DNA of 6,209 nt from Ignatzschineria sp. (lineage in GTDB: Bacteria; Pseudomonadota; Gammaproteobacteria; Cardiobacteriales; Wohlfahrtiimonadaceae), in the NCBI GenBank assembly GCA_030151245.1, contig JASLEF010000082.1:1-6209 (forward strand). Reading direction: 5' to 3'. Below, in pieces: positions 1-6,047 of this stretch. Each line of letters starts with the position of its first letter. Within the stretch, counting starts at the first letter, position 1. The notes beneath the pieces are model-generated. The model was given only the letters and a program-made list of their open reading frames with translations. It was not told the origin of the DNA and searched no databases. The translations under genes were made by a program, and so were the position numbers.

Positions 1-1071
1 TCTGCCGCAAGTCTCTTAACGGTCTATGTTGGTCTTGAGTTGATGTCACTGCCGATGTACGGTTTAGTGGCGCTCAATCGCCGTAGCCAAAAAGGGTCAG
101 AAGCTGCGATGAAGTACTTTGTGGTGGGCGCGATGTCATCAGGGATTCTTCTCTTTGGTATGGCGCTTCTCTACGGTGCAACAAGCTCACTCCAATTTAT
201 CGATATCAACAATGTCATCGCAGATGGCATGACCGATAGCCAAGCACGCTTAATGCTCTTCTCAGCAGTCTTCTTGATTGTGGGAGTGGTCTTTAAGTTA
301 GGGGGCGCGCCGTTCCATAACTGGGTTCCCGATGTGTATGAAGGAGCACCTGCAGCTGTTGCGATGTATATCGGTGCAGCGCCGAAGATTGCAAGCTTTA
401 TTATGGGAGCATTCCTCTTAATTGGTGCATTAGAAGCATTTGCACCTAGCTGGCAGCCCTTTATTATTGCGATCTCTATTATCTCCTTTGTGATCGGTAA
501 CTTAGTTGCGCTTAAACAGGATAATCTCCGCCGTATGCTCGGTTACTCCGCAGTATCTCATGCCGGATTTATCCTTTTAGGTCTGCTGATTACTGCAGAG
601 TCAGATAACGCATTGAGCGCAGGTATCTTCTATGCAATCACCTATGCATTAACGACTACCGCAGCGTTCGGCTTTATCCTCTCTGTGAAGATCAATGGTA
701 AAGAGATTCAAGCAATTGATGATCTTAAAGGCTTTGCTAAAGGGCATGCATGGTATGCGATTCTTCTTGCATGTGTGATGTTATCGATGGGAGGAATCCC
801 CTTCTTCGTCGGCTTCTATGCAAAATTTGTAGTATTGCGTGCAGCGTTCGAAGCAGGGCATCTCTACACTGTGATCTTTGCACTCTTAATGTCTGTGATC
901 GGTCTTTACTACTACCTCCGCGTTATCAAAGTGATGTTCTTTGATGAAGAGGTTGCTGGCCGTGAGCTAACATTAGAAGCAACAGGCACAAGCCAAGTAT
1001 TCTTCAATATCAATGTGATGCTCCTAATTCTTTTAGGTCTCTTCCCATCACTTCTCTACAGCTTCTTCTAA
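1..1071 (+). CDS. nuoN: NADH-quinone oxidoreductase subunit N, 5'-truncated by window edge
   Basis: Membrane subunit of respiratory complex I, one of the three antiporter-like proton-pumping subunits (Proton_antipo_M family). The frame is open from base 1, leaving 356 visible residues. By comparison with E. coli NuoN (about 485 residues) roughly 120 N-terminal residues lie outside the window. The known proton-path residues are present at a constant offset of 120: Glu in VGLELMSLPMYG (fragment residue 13, E. coli E133), Lys in MKYFVVGA (38, K158), Lys in FKLGGAPFHNW (99, K217), Lys in APKIASF (129, K247) and Lys in GFYAKFVVL (275, K395). PDVYEGAP and RRMLGYSAVSHAGF are further family signatures. 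All eight Arg codons are CGC or CGT, unlike the genes further right. The TTG/ATG near 40-43 is internal, not a start. As the last nuo gene it is followed by a terminator at 1172. Confidence 0.97.
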   Translation, partial: SAASLLTVYVGLELMSLPMYGLVALNRRSQKGSEAAMKYFVVGAMSSGILLFGMALLYGATSSLQFIDINNVIADGMTDSQARLMLFSAVFLIVGVVFKLGGAPFHNWVPDVYEGAPAAVAMYIGAAPKIASFIMGAFLLIGALEAFAPSWQPFIIAISIISFVIGNLVALKQDNLRRMLGYSAVSHAGFILLGLLITAESDNALSAGIFYAITYALTTTAAFGFILSVKINGKEIQAIDDLKGFAKGHAWYAILLACVMLSMGGIPFFVGFYAKFVVLRAAFEAGHLYTVIFALLMSVIGLYYYLRVIKVMFFDEEVAGRELTLEATGTSQVFFNINVMLLILLGLFPSLLYSFF

Positions 1072-1086
1072 AGCTTTGTAGTAAGC

Positions 1087-1138
1087 ATCACTGATTGAGG
1101 GATCGATAGATTGATTCCTCCCTCACAATAGAAGTGAT
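1087..1138 (+). repeat. Nested inverted repeat downstream of nuoN
   Basis: Two nested arms can pair: an outer ATCACT (1087-1092) with AGTGAT (1133-1138), and an inner TGAGGGA (1096-1102) with TCCCTCA (1119-1125). A competing inner fold pairs GAGGGATC (1097-1104) with GATTCCTC (1113-1120). There is no T-run after it, so it is not itself a terminator. The nonamer AATAGAAGT occurs at 1127 and again at 1145. In the nuo transcript this could be a 3' stabilising or processing structure, but that is inference. Confidence 0.4.
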
Positions 1139-1171
1139 AGTAGAAATAGAAGTAGAACTAAAATAAAAATG

Positions 1172-1209
1172 AAAAGATCTTGTAATCTAAGGTTACAAGA
1201 TCTTTTTTT
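1172..1209 (+). terminator. Intrinsic terminator of the nuo operon
   Basis: A perfect 14-bp inverted repeat, AAAAGATCTTGTAA (1172-1185) with TTACAAGATCTTTT (1193-1206), has a 7-base loop and runs into seven T (1203-1209). The stem is A/T-rich, but its length and the T-run are typical of Rho-independent termination. It starts 100 bases after the nuoN stop codon. The A-run at the 5' side of the stem means it could also work in reverse, although no minus-strand gene ends here. Confidence 0.88.
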
Positions 1210-1362
1210 ATCCCCGGCATTTCGTAGGGTGATTTGGTAAAATGAGGCTCTATAATTGATTTAAACGCTATTTTCAGAAGTTTTAGATTTCGAGTATTAT
1301 AGAAAAATAGAATTAGATAAGATTGAGATTTAAATAAGATTAGATGAGAAGAGGGAGTAAAT
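1210..1362 (+). promoter_or_regulatory. Putative promoter region and leader of mogA
   Basis: This stretch must hold the mogA promoter, because the nuo terminator lies just upstream. Two sigma70-like candidates can be seen. One is a perfect TATAAT at 1251-1256 without a recognisable -35 at normal spacing. The other is TATTAT at 1295-1300 with TTCAGA at 1273-1278 (16-bp spacer, 4 of 6 matches in the -35). The leader then becomes purine-rich and contains ATAAGATT twice (1317 and 1334). The mogA ribosome binding site GAGGGAG (1351-1357) ends 5 bases before the ATG. No hairpin typical of a molybdenum-cofactor riboswitch was recognised. The choice between the two promoters is open. Confidence 0.4.
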
Positions 1363-1929
1363 ATGCAAGTGATTAAGATTGGTGTTGTCTCTGTTTCTGA
1401 TAGAGCAAGTCAAGGTGTCTATCAAGATGAGGGAATTCCCCACCTTAAAACGTGGCTCTCCTCAGCGATTAAGAATGAGATCGAATTTCATGAGCGGCTG
1501 ATTGCTGATGAACAACCGATTATTGAAGAGACATTGAAGGATCTAGTGGATAATCTACACTGTGATCTTGTTTTAACCACCGGTGGAACGGGCCCAACTA
1601 AGCGAGATGTCACTCCCGATGCCACCTTAGCGGTTGCCGATAAGGAGATGCCGGGGTTTGGTGAACAGATGCGTCAAGTGAGTCTCTACTTTGTTCCTAC
1701 CGCAATTCTTTCCCGCCAAGTGGGGGTGATTCGTAAAGAGAGCTTAATTGTCAATCTCCCCGGGCGCCCGAGAGCCATTGAAGAGACACTTGCCGGCGTT
1801 AAAGATAAAGAGGGGAAGACAGTGGTCAATGGTATCTTTTCGGCAATTCCATATTGTCTAGATCTTATTGGTGCCGGATATATCGAGGTTAATGAAGCGG
1901 TGACCACCGCCTTTAGACCGAAGAAGTAA
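1363..1929 (+). CDS. mogA: Molybdopterin adenylyltransferase MogA
   Basis: Cytoplasmic enzyme of molybdenum cofactor synthesis: it adenylylates molybdopterin with ATP, giving MPT-AMP for MoeA-dependent molybdate insertion. It has 188 residues (E. coli MogA 195) and is a single MoCF/MogA domain. Visible signatures are SDRASQGVYQDEGIP (12-26), LIADE with Asp49, LTTGGTGPTKRDVTPDAT (71-88) with the GGTG loop and Asp82, EMPGFGEQMRQ (from about 95), AILSRQVGVIRK (114-125), NLPGRPRAIEETL (131-143) and the C-terminal GIFSAIPYCLDLIGAGYIE. Asp49 and Asp82 match the two functionally important aspartates of E. coli MogA at identical numbering. The ATG is supported by a GAGGGAG ribosome binding site 5 bases upstream and by the N-terminus aligning with E. 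coli without gaps. No terminator follows, so some read-through into pxpB is possible. Confidence 0.96.
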   Translation: MQVIKIGVVSVSDRASQGVYQDEGIPHLKTWLSSAIKNEIEFHERLIADEQPIIEETLKDLVDNLHCDLVLTTGGTGPTKRDVTPDATLAVADKEMPGFGEQMRQVSLYFVPTAILSRQVGVIRKESLIVNLPGRPRAIEETLAGVKDKEGKTVVNGIFSAIPYCLDLIGAGYIEVNEAVTTAFRPKK

Positions 1930-1982
1930 TCTCCGATCTTCATAAAATATAAAATAAATAACATATGGATTTTGGAGAAAAT

Positions 1983-2021
1983 ATACGGATACCCTAGAGC
2001 GCTGTATGCTAATTATATAAC
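1983..2021 (+). promoter_or_regulatory. Possible promoter/operator of the pxp operon
   Basis: The 116-base gap before pxpB is AT-rich except for a short GC-richer island with dyad symmetry: ATAC (1989-1992), 11 bases, GTAT (2004-2007), with another ATAC at 1983-1986 and the palindrome AGCGCT at 1998-2003. Possible -10 hexamers just downstream are TATATA (2014-2019) or TATAAC (2016-2021), with no good -35 at normal spacing. A weak core promoter beside a dyad would suit a regulator-dependent promoter, but no regulator gene lies in the window. This is a position-based suggestion only. Confidence 0.25.
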
Positions 2022-2033
2022 GATAAAAATCAT

Positions 2034-2040
2034 AGGAGGA
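2034..2040 (+). promoter_or_regulatory. Strong ribosome binding site deciding the GTG start of pxpB
   Basis: AGGAGGA, a near-perfect Shine-Dalgarno sequence, ends 5 bases before GTG at 2046. It fixes the non-ATG start of pxpB. No ATG in this frame lies nearby, and the encoded N-terminus fits the expected PxpB length. Confidence 0.85.
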
Positions 2041-2045
2041 TTTGC

Positions 2046-2717
2046 GTGTCTGTAAGCATATATACCATTGGTGATCGAGGAATTACACTCTCAATTGATG
2101 GTGAAATCAGTTTAGAGAATCAACAGAAAATTTGGTGGATTGGAAAAAAAATAGAAGAGGGTGAGGACGCTTCTATTATTGATATTGTTCCTGGTATGAA
2201 TAATCTAACAATATTACTTAATCCGTATAGTAATTTTGATAGAAATAGATTAAAACAAAAACTTCGCCAATTATGGGAAGATTCTAAAAAAAATAACTTT
2301 TCACAAGAAATGGGTGGAAAATTATTAGATGTCCCTGTTGTATATGGTGGAAAAAAAGGTCCCGATTTACTTGAGGTGGCCAAGCAGAATCATATGACAA
2401 TAGATGAAGTTATTAAGCTTCATACAGCTCCTATTTATACGGTTTACTTTATAGGTTTTATGCCGGGATTTGTTTACCTTGGAGGGTTAGATTCAAAAAT
2501 TCATACACCAAGAAGGTCAAAGCCAAGAATGAGTATACCCGCAGGTAGTGTAGGAATAGGTGGTGCTCAAACAGGGGTATATCCTAGAGAGTCACCAGGA
2601 GGTTGGCAGATTATTGGTAACACTGAATTGTTATTTTTTGATCGAAATAGAGATAAACCATCCCTATTTCTTCCAGGAGATCAATTGCGCTTTGTTGTGG
2701 AGGAGATATTAGTATGA
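2046..2717 (+). CDS. pxpB: 5-oxoprolinase subunit PxpB (KipI family)
   Basis: Subunit B of the prokaryotic ATP-dependent 5-oxoprolinase, which with PxpA and PxpC converts 5-oxo-L-proline, ATP and water to L-glutamate, ADP and phosphate in the cytoplasm. It has 223 residues (E. coli PxpB 218) and is one carboxyltransferase domain C/D-type unit (KipI, AHS1). Family motifs in order: VPGMNNLTI (48-56), VPVVYGG (96-102), GPDL (105-108), FIGFMPGFVYLGGL (135-148), HTPRR (153-157), IPAGSVGIGGAQTGVYP (164-180), SPGGWQIIG (183-191) and PGDQLRF (210-216). Translation starts at GTG behind AGGAGGA. The gene ends in a 4-base ATGA overlap with pxpC, so translation is probably coupled. Seven of its eleven Arg codons are AGA or AGG, against none in nuoN. 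The homologue KipI of Bacillus inhibits the sporulation kinase KinA, a role with no relevance expected here. Confidence 0.94.
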   Translation: MSVSIYTIGDRGITLSIDGEISLENQQKIWWIGKKIEEGEDASIIDIVPGMNNLTILLNPYSNFDRNRLKQKLRQLWEDSKKNNFSQEMGGKLLDVPVVYGGKKGPDLLEVAKQNHMTIDEVIKLHTAPIYTVYFIGFMPGFVYLGGLDSKIHTPRRSKPRMSIPAGSVGIGGAQTGVYPRESPGGWQIIGNTELLFFDRNRDKPSLFLPGDQLRFVVEEILV

Positions 2718-3667
2718 TCGAAGTTCTTGTTCCTGGAATTTTAAGTAGCATCCAGGATTATGGTCGATTTTCTTATGCTCAATTAGGCGTAGGTAAAGCG
2801 GGTGCAATTGATGGTGTGTCACTGCATTTAGCAAATCGTTTAGTAGGAAATGAGGGAAATACACCAGCGCTTGAAGTCAGTATCATTACCCCAGTAAAGT
2901 TAAAATTCCATAGTAGCACCTGGATTTCTGTAACAGGTTCTAACTGTGTAATTGTTATTGATGGGCATAGTCAAGGTTGGCATGGTTGGAGAACTTATAT
3001 TCATAAAGGACAAATTGTTGAATTAAGACCTACTTACAACTCCGGAATGTATAGCTATTTAGCTGTTGCAGGAGGATTTGATGTAGCTCCTATAATGGGG
3101 TCTTGCAGCACTGATATTAAAAATGGTATCGGTGGACATAAAGGAGATGGTACTCCTCTATCAAAAGGGGATAGGCTTCATGTGAATGAACCATCTCATA
3201 TTATTACTCGAGCTATTGGGGTAAGGGCATTTAGTCGAACCTATATTAGTAGTACAGTTTCTGTTTTAAAAGGGCCAGAGTTTGGTCAATTTGATTCAAA
3301 ATCCCAAGAAAATTTTTTTACTCGAGAATGGGAAGTCGATAGCAATAGCAATCGTATGGGAATTCGTTTAAAGGGAGATCCATTAGAATTTCAAAATGTA
3401 AAAGAGATGCGTTCTCAGGGTGTCTTTGAGGGTGTTATTCAAGTTCCTCCTGATGGGCAGCCAGTTGTTCTTGCTGCAGAGTGTCAAAGTACAGGGGGTT
3501 ATCCTCGGATAGCGATTATCCCTCAAGCGGAATTATGGAAGTTAGCATATTTGCCAGCGAGAAATAAGGTGCGTTTTCTTTTAATTAATGAAGAAGAGGC
3601 TAGAAAAAAGTTAAGCATACAACAGCAGTATCTGAATAACTTTGAATATATTTTGCAAGAATCTTAA
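2714..3667 (+). CDS. pxpC: 5-oxoprolinase subunit PxpC (KipA/biotin-dependent carboxyltransferase family)
   Basis: Subunit C of the PxpABC oxoprolinase, 317 residues (E. coli PxpC 310), carboxyltransferase domain A/B-type (AHS2). The family signatures are intact: SSIQDYGR (11-18), GAIDGVSLHLANRLVGN (30-46), LAVAGGFDV (116-124), MGSCSTD (128-134), LKGPEF (185-190), NSNRMG (211-216), VIQVPPDGQP (241-250) and QSTGGYPRIA (258-267). The ATG at 2714 overlaps the pxpB stop by 4 bases, and GGAGGAG (2699-2705) lies 8 bases upstream, inside pxpB. Homologous domains occur fused in urea carboxylase and allophanate-related enzymes, but those are much larger and contain biotin domains absent here. The separate B and C genes beside pxpA make the oxoprolinase assignment firm. 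Codon use is A/T-biased like that of pxpB. Confidence 0.94.
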   Translation: MIEVLVPGILSSIQDYGRFSYAQLGVGKAGAIDGVSLHLANRLVGNEGNTPALEVSIITPVKLKFHSSTWISVTGSNCVIVIDGHSQGWHGWRTYIHKGQIVELRPTYNSGMYSYLAVAGGFDVAPIMGSCSTDIKNGIGGHKGDGTPLSKGDRLHVNEPSHIITRAIGVRAFSRTYISSTVSVLKGPEFGQFDSKSQENFFTREWEVDSNSNRMGIRLKGDPLEFQNVKEMRSQGVFEGVIQVPPDGQPVVLAAECQSTGGYPRIAIIPQAELWKLAYLPARNKVRFLLINEEEARKKLSIQQQYLNNFEYILQES

Positions 3668-3685
3668 GAGACTTGGGAGAAAATT

Positions 3686-4444
3686 ATGGAGAAAACAGTA
3701 GACCTTAATTGTGATTTAGGTGAAAGCTTTGGTATTTGGAAAATGGGAAACGATGAGGCTATTTTACCCTTTGTAAGTTCTATTAATATAGCATGCGGAT
3801 TTCATGCCGGTGATCCAGATGTTATGCATAAAACAGTTCAGTTAGCACTAGATCATGATGTTGCTATAGGAGCCCATCCAGGTTTTGCTGATTTGCAAGG
3901 ATTTGGTAGAAGAAATATAGCTATAACCGCTGAAGAGGTATATAACTTGATTATTTATCAAGTTGGGGCATTGCAAGGGTTTACTCATGCTTTAGGAGGA
4001 GACATTCATCATGTAAAACCTCATGGTGCTTTATATAATATGGGAGCAGTAAATCAAACTATTGCCTTTGCTATTGCTCAAGCTGTAGCGGATATATCTA
4101 AAGGTCATGCTATTTTATATGGCTTATCTGGGAGTGCGTTAATTGAAGCTGGAGAATCTATTGGTTTAAGAACAAAAAGTGAAGTTTTTGCAGATAGAAG
4201 TTATCAGCCAGATGGTACATTAACAGCTCGTTCCGAACCTAATGCCTTAATTACTGATCATGTTATTGCTACTGAGCAAGTTCTTCAGATGGTAAGGGAA
4301 CAATCCGTAACTACCGTAACAGGAAGTACCATTCCATTAAAAGCAGAGACGATTTGTGTGCATGGTGATGGGGTTGCGGCATTAAAATTTGTGAAAAAAA
4401 TTAGTCAATCTTTAACAGAACAAGGAATTAAAATTAAAGCTTAA
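3686..4444 (+). CDS. pxpA: 5-oxoprolinase subunit PxpA (LamB/YcsF family)
   Basis: Subunit A of the ATP-dependent 5-oxoprolinase, 252 residues (E. coli PxpA 244). The whole protein is one LamB/YcsF domain. Conserved blocks: DLNCDLGESFG (6-16), ACGFHAGDPDVM (36-47), GAHPGFADLQGFGRRN (62-77), HHVKPHGALYN (108-118), EVFADRSYQPDGTL (166-179) and ICVHGDG (223-229). The many conserved His, Asp and Glu residues in these loops are typical of the family. The ATG lies 18 bases after the pxpC stop, with GGGAG (3675-3679) 6 bases upstream, so it belongs to the same transcript. The order here is B-C-A, whereas B. subtilis has ycsF (pxpA) first. No clear terminator follows. Nothing is missing or broken. 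Confidence 0.95.
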   Translation: MEKTVDLNCDLGESFGIWKMGNDEAILPFVSSINIACGFHAGDPDVMHKTVQLALDHDVAIGAHPGFADLQGFGRRNIAITAEEVYNLIIYQVGALQGFTHALGGDIHHVKPHGALYNMGAVNQTIAFAIAQAVADISKGHAILYGLSGSALIEAGESIGLRTKSEVFADRSYQPDGTLTARSEPNALITDHVIATEQVLQMVREQSVTTVTGSTIPLKAETICVHGDGVAALKFVKKISQSLTEQGIKIKA

Positions 4445-4613
4445 TTATCGATGAACTATCTCAAAATAGTACATTTGCTTGAAATTTAATAATTTTTGTG
4501 TAGATAAAAAATAAATTAAAAATATCTATTTGATGCTATATCTATATATGAAATAAGCCATAAAATAATAAACAATAAATATAATAGATTATCTAAAACC
4601 AAAGGAGCCATCT
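4445..4613 (+). promoter_or_regulatory. AT-rich gap before the transporter, with a possible extended -10
   Basis: These 169 bases hold no gene. A 5-bp stem, ACTAT (4455-4459) with ATAGT (4466-4470), lacks a T-run and is too weak to call a terminator. TG-C-TATATC (4534-4542) resembles an extended -10 element, which needs no strong -35, so the transporter could have its own promoter. AAGGAG (4602-4607) is the ribosome binding site, 6 bases before the ATG at 4614. Confidence 0.3.
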
Positions 4614-5843
4614 ATGGAAAGGGATATTTCAACTCAGCCCTATAATATTAACGAGAACACAAAAGCGCGGCGTAGTGCAATTCTTGGGGCTGTTTTTTTA
4701 ATGGGTCTATCTGCAATTGGGCCAGGATTTTTAACGCAAACAACTACTTTCACGATGCAGCTAGGTGCTAGTTTTGCATTTGTTATTTTCTTATCAATTA
4801 TTCTTGATTTAGGTGCGCAGCTAAATATTTGGCGAATCATTACTATCTCTAATATGAGGGGACAGGATATTGCAAATAAAGTAATACCTGGTTTGGGGTA
4901 TTTTATTTCTATTCTTGTCGTGATGGGTGGATTGGCTTTTAATATAGGAAACGTCGCGGGTGCCGGTTTAGGGCTAAATGTCTTTACTGGTTTATCTGTT
5001 GAAGCAGGTGCAATGATTAGTGCTGCTATTGCCATAGCTATCTTTCTTTTTAAAGAAGCAGGGCGGATTATGGATAAATTTATTCAGTTAGCCGGCATTA
5101 TAATGATCTTTTTAACAATTTATATTGTACTTCAATCGGATCCTCCGGTCGGTGAGGCTGTTTATAGAACTTTTGTCCCGGATGCTCCTATTTCTGCTTT
5201 AGTCTTGGCAACTGTTACTTTGGTTGGCGGGACAGTCGGTGGTTACATTACATTTGCCGGAGCACACCGCTTATTAGATGCAGGAGTACATGGTAAGTCA
5301 GCAATTCGAGATGTTTCTAATGGGTCTTTAATGGGGATTGGCGTAACTGCAATTATGCGAGTTATTCTTTTCCTTGCAGCTCTAGGGGTGATCAGTCAAG
5401 GATTTCAATTAGCAGCTACAAATCCAGTAGCATCTGTATTTGAACATGCGGCTGGCAATATCGGATATCTGATTTTTGGTGTTATTATGTGGGCAGCTGC
5501 AGTCACGTCTGTTATAGGTGCAGCATATACATCTGTTACATTCCTTCGTATTTTTAGTAGTAAAATAGCGGAGCATCAAAATAAGGTTATTATTGCTTTT
5601 ATTTTTATTTCTACAATTGTTTTTGTAAGTATTGGCCGTCCTGTAGAGATATTAATTTTTGTAGGTGCTTTAAACGGGTTAATTTTACCATTGACACTAG
5701 GTCCAATTTTATTTGCTGCTTATCGTAAAGATGTAGTGGGAGATTATAAGCACCCTGTGTGGCAAACAGTTTTTGGGGCGATAGTTGTTATTGTTATGAC
5801 TATTTTAAGTGTTCAGACTTTATATCACTATATTGCTGGTTAG
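4614..5843 (+). CDS. NRAMP-related (YcsG-like) membrane transporter, possible 5-oxoproline importer
   Basis: Inner-membrane protein of 409 residues with a short hydrophilic N-terminus (1-22) and about 11 hydrophobic helices (roughly 24-47, 52-75, 92-115, 131-147, 153-173, 196-217, 240-262, 283-312, 324-342, 344-368, 383-405). The first helix has the NRAMP-like AIGPGFL (34-40) followed by QLGASFAF, a pattern of the NRAMP branch of the LeuT-fold superfamily. The metal-site DPGN of helix 1 is absent (TQTTTFTM stands there), and helix 6 has GGTVGGYITFAGAHR (205-219) instead of the usual MPH motif. Mn/Fe transport is therefore doubtful. Relatives sit beside pxpA in other bacteria, such as ycsG next to ycsF in B. 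subtilis, which suggests uptake of 5-oxoproline or a related solute. That substrate is inference. It follows pxpA after 169 bases and shares its A/T-rich composition. Confidence 0.85.
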   Translation: MERDISTQPYNINENTKARRSAILGAVFLMGLSAIGPGFLTQTTTFTMQLGASFAFVIFLSIILDLGAQLNIWRIITISNMRGQDIANKVIPGLGYFISILVVMGGLAFNIGNVAGAGLGLNVFTGLSVEAGAMISAAIAIAIFLFKEAGRIMDKFIQLAGIIMIFLTIYIVLQSDPPVGEAVYRTFVPDAPISALVLATVTLVGGTVGGYITFAGAHRLLDAGVHGKSAIRDVSNGSLMGIGVTAIMRVILFLAALGVISQGFQLAATNPVASVFEHAAGNIGYLIFGVIMWAAAVTSVIGAAYTSVTFLRIFSSKIAEHQNKVIIAFIFISTIVFVSIGRPVEILIFVGALNGLILPLTLGPILFAAYRKDVVGDYKHPVWQTVFGAIVVIVMTILSVQTLYHYIAG

Positions 5844-5913
5844 TTATAAGGGATTACTATTTTTTATTAGACAGAAAGCTTTAAAGAGATAACAGAGATA
5901 TATTTTAGAGATG

Positions 5914-5959
5914 TTGTAAAAAAGAGCCACTTCATTGAAGTGGCTCTCTCTTTTACAAA
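5914..5959. terminator. Bidirectional terminator between the transporter gene and tsf
   Basis: AGAGCCACTTC (5923-5933) pairs perfectly with GAAGTGGCTCT (5937-5947) around a 3-base loop. Beyond a small internal asymmetry, TTGTAAAA (5914-5921) pairs with TTTTACAA (5951-5958). Read on the minus strand the GC-rich stem is followed by six T, a good terminator for tsf. Read on the plus strand it is followed by CTCTTTT, a poorer run for the transporter transcript. The position between two convergent genes fits a shared terminator. Confidence 0.85.
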
Positions 5960-5984
5960 ATAGTCTCTGCTGATTTAACATTGA

Positions 5985-6011
5985 GATCGTGCAATGCTTT
6001 ATTGCGGGATC
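5985..6011 (-). repeat. Small imperfect hairpin in the tsf 3' region
   Basis: GATC (5985-5988) and GCAAT (5991-5995) pair with ATTGC (6001-6005) and GATC (6008-6011), with a G-T wobble, one mismatch and a 5-base loop. It lies between the tsf stop codon and the terminator. No function can be assigned. Confidence 0.3.
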
Positions 6012-6047
6012 TGTTGTGATCAGCTCTGATCTATTGAGATCTATTTT
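6008..6047. repeat. Four GATC-headed 10-bp units downstream of tsf
   Basis: GATC occurs at 6008, 6018, 6028 and 6038, exactly 10 bp apart. The units read GATCTGTTGT, GATCAGCTCT, GATCTATTGA and GATCTATTTT, so they look like a decayed decamer repeat. The last unit overlaps the tsf stop codon. GATC is the Dam methylation target where Dam is present. GATCAG (6018-6023) and CTGATC (6026-6031) also form a perfect inverted repeat. Confidence 0.55.

Noticed and set aside
750..944. A 64-codon open frame on the plus strand inside nuoN
   Set aside because: It lies wholly within the conserved nuoN coding frame, is Cys/Arg-rich in the way out-of-frame translations are, and has no family resemblance.
1317..1345. 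Start of a repeat array in the mogA leader
   Set aside because: ATAAGATT occurs only twice (1317, 1334) in purine-rich sequence; there are no further units or unique spacers, so it is not CRISPR-like.
1686..1964. A 92-codon minus-strand open frame over the 3' end of mogA
   Set aside because: It is antisense to strongly conserved MogA motifs and encodes no recognisable protein.
2120..2383. An 87-codon minus-strand open frame inside pxpB
   Set aside because: It is antisense to conserved pxpB sequence, and its low-complexity Ser/Phe-rich product reflects the A-rich opposite strand.
2046..3667. KipI/KipA sporulation kinase regulators, or urea carboxylase/allophanate hydrolase parts
   Set aside because: Homology alone allows these names, but adjacency to pxpA and the absence of biotin carboxylase, biotinyl and amidase domains support 5-oxoprolinase.
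4455..4470. Terminator after pxpA
   Set aside because: The stem is only 5 A/T-rich base pairs and no T-run follows it.
4640..5035. A 131-codon minus-strand open frame inside the transporter gene
   Set aside because: It is antisense to the membrane helices; its Ala/Pro/Ile/Lys-rich product mirrors hydrophobic codons and resembles no family.
4614..5843. MntH-type Mn/Fe NRAMP
   Set aside because: The DPGN and helix 6 Met motifs needed for metal binding are not present, and no metal-responsive site was recognised upstream.
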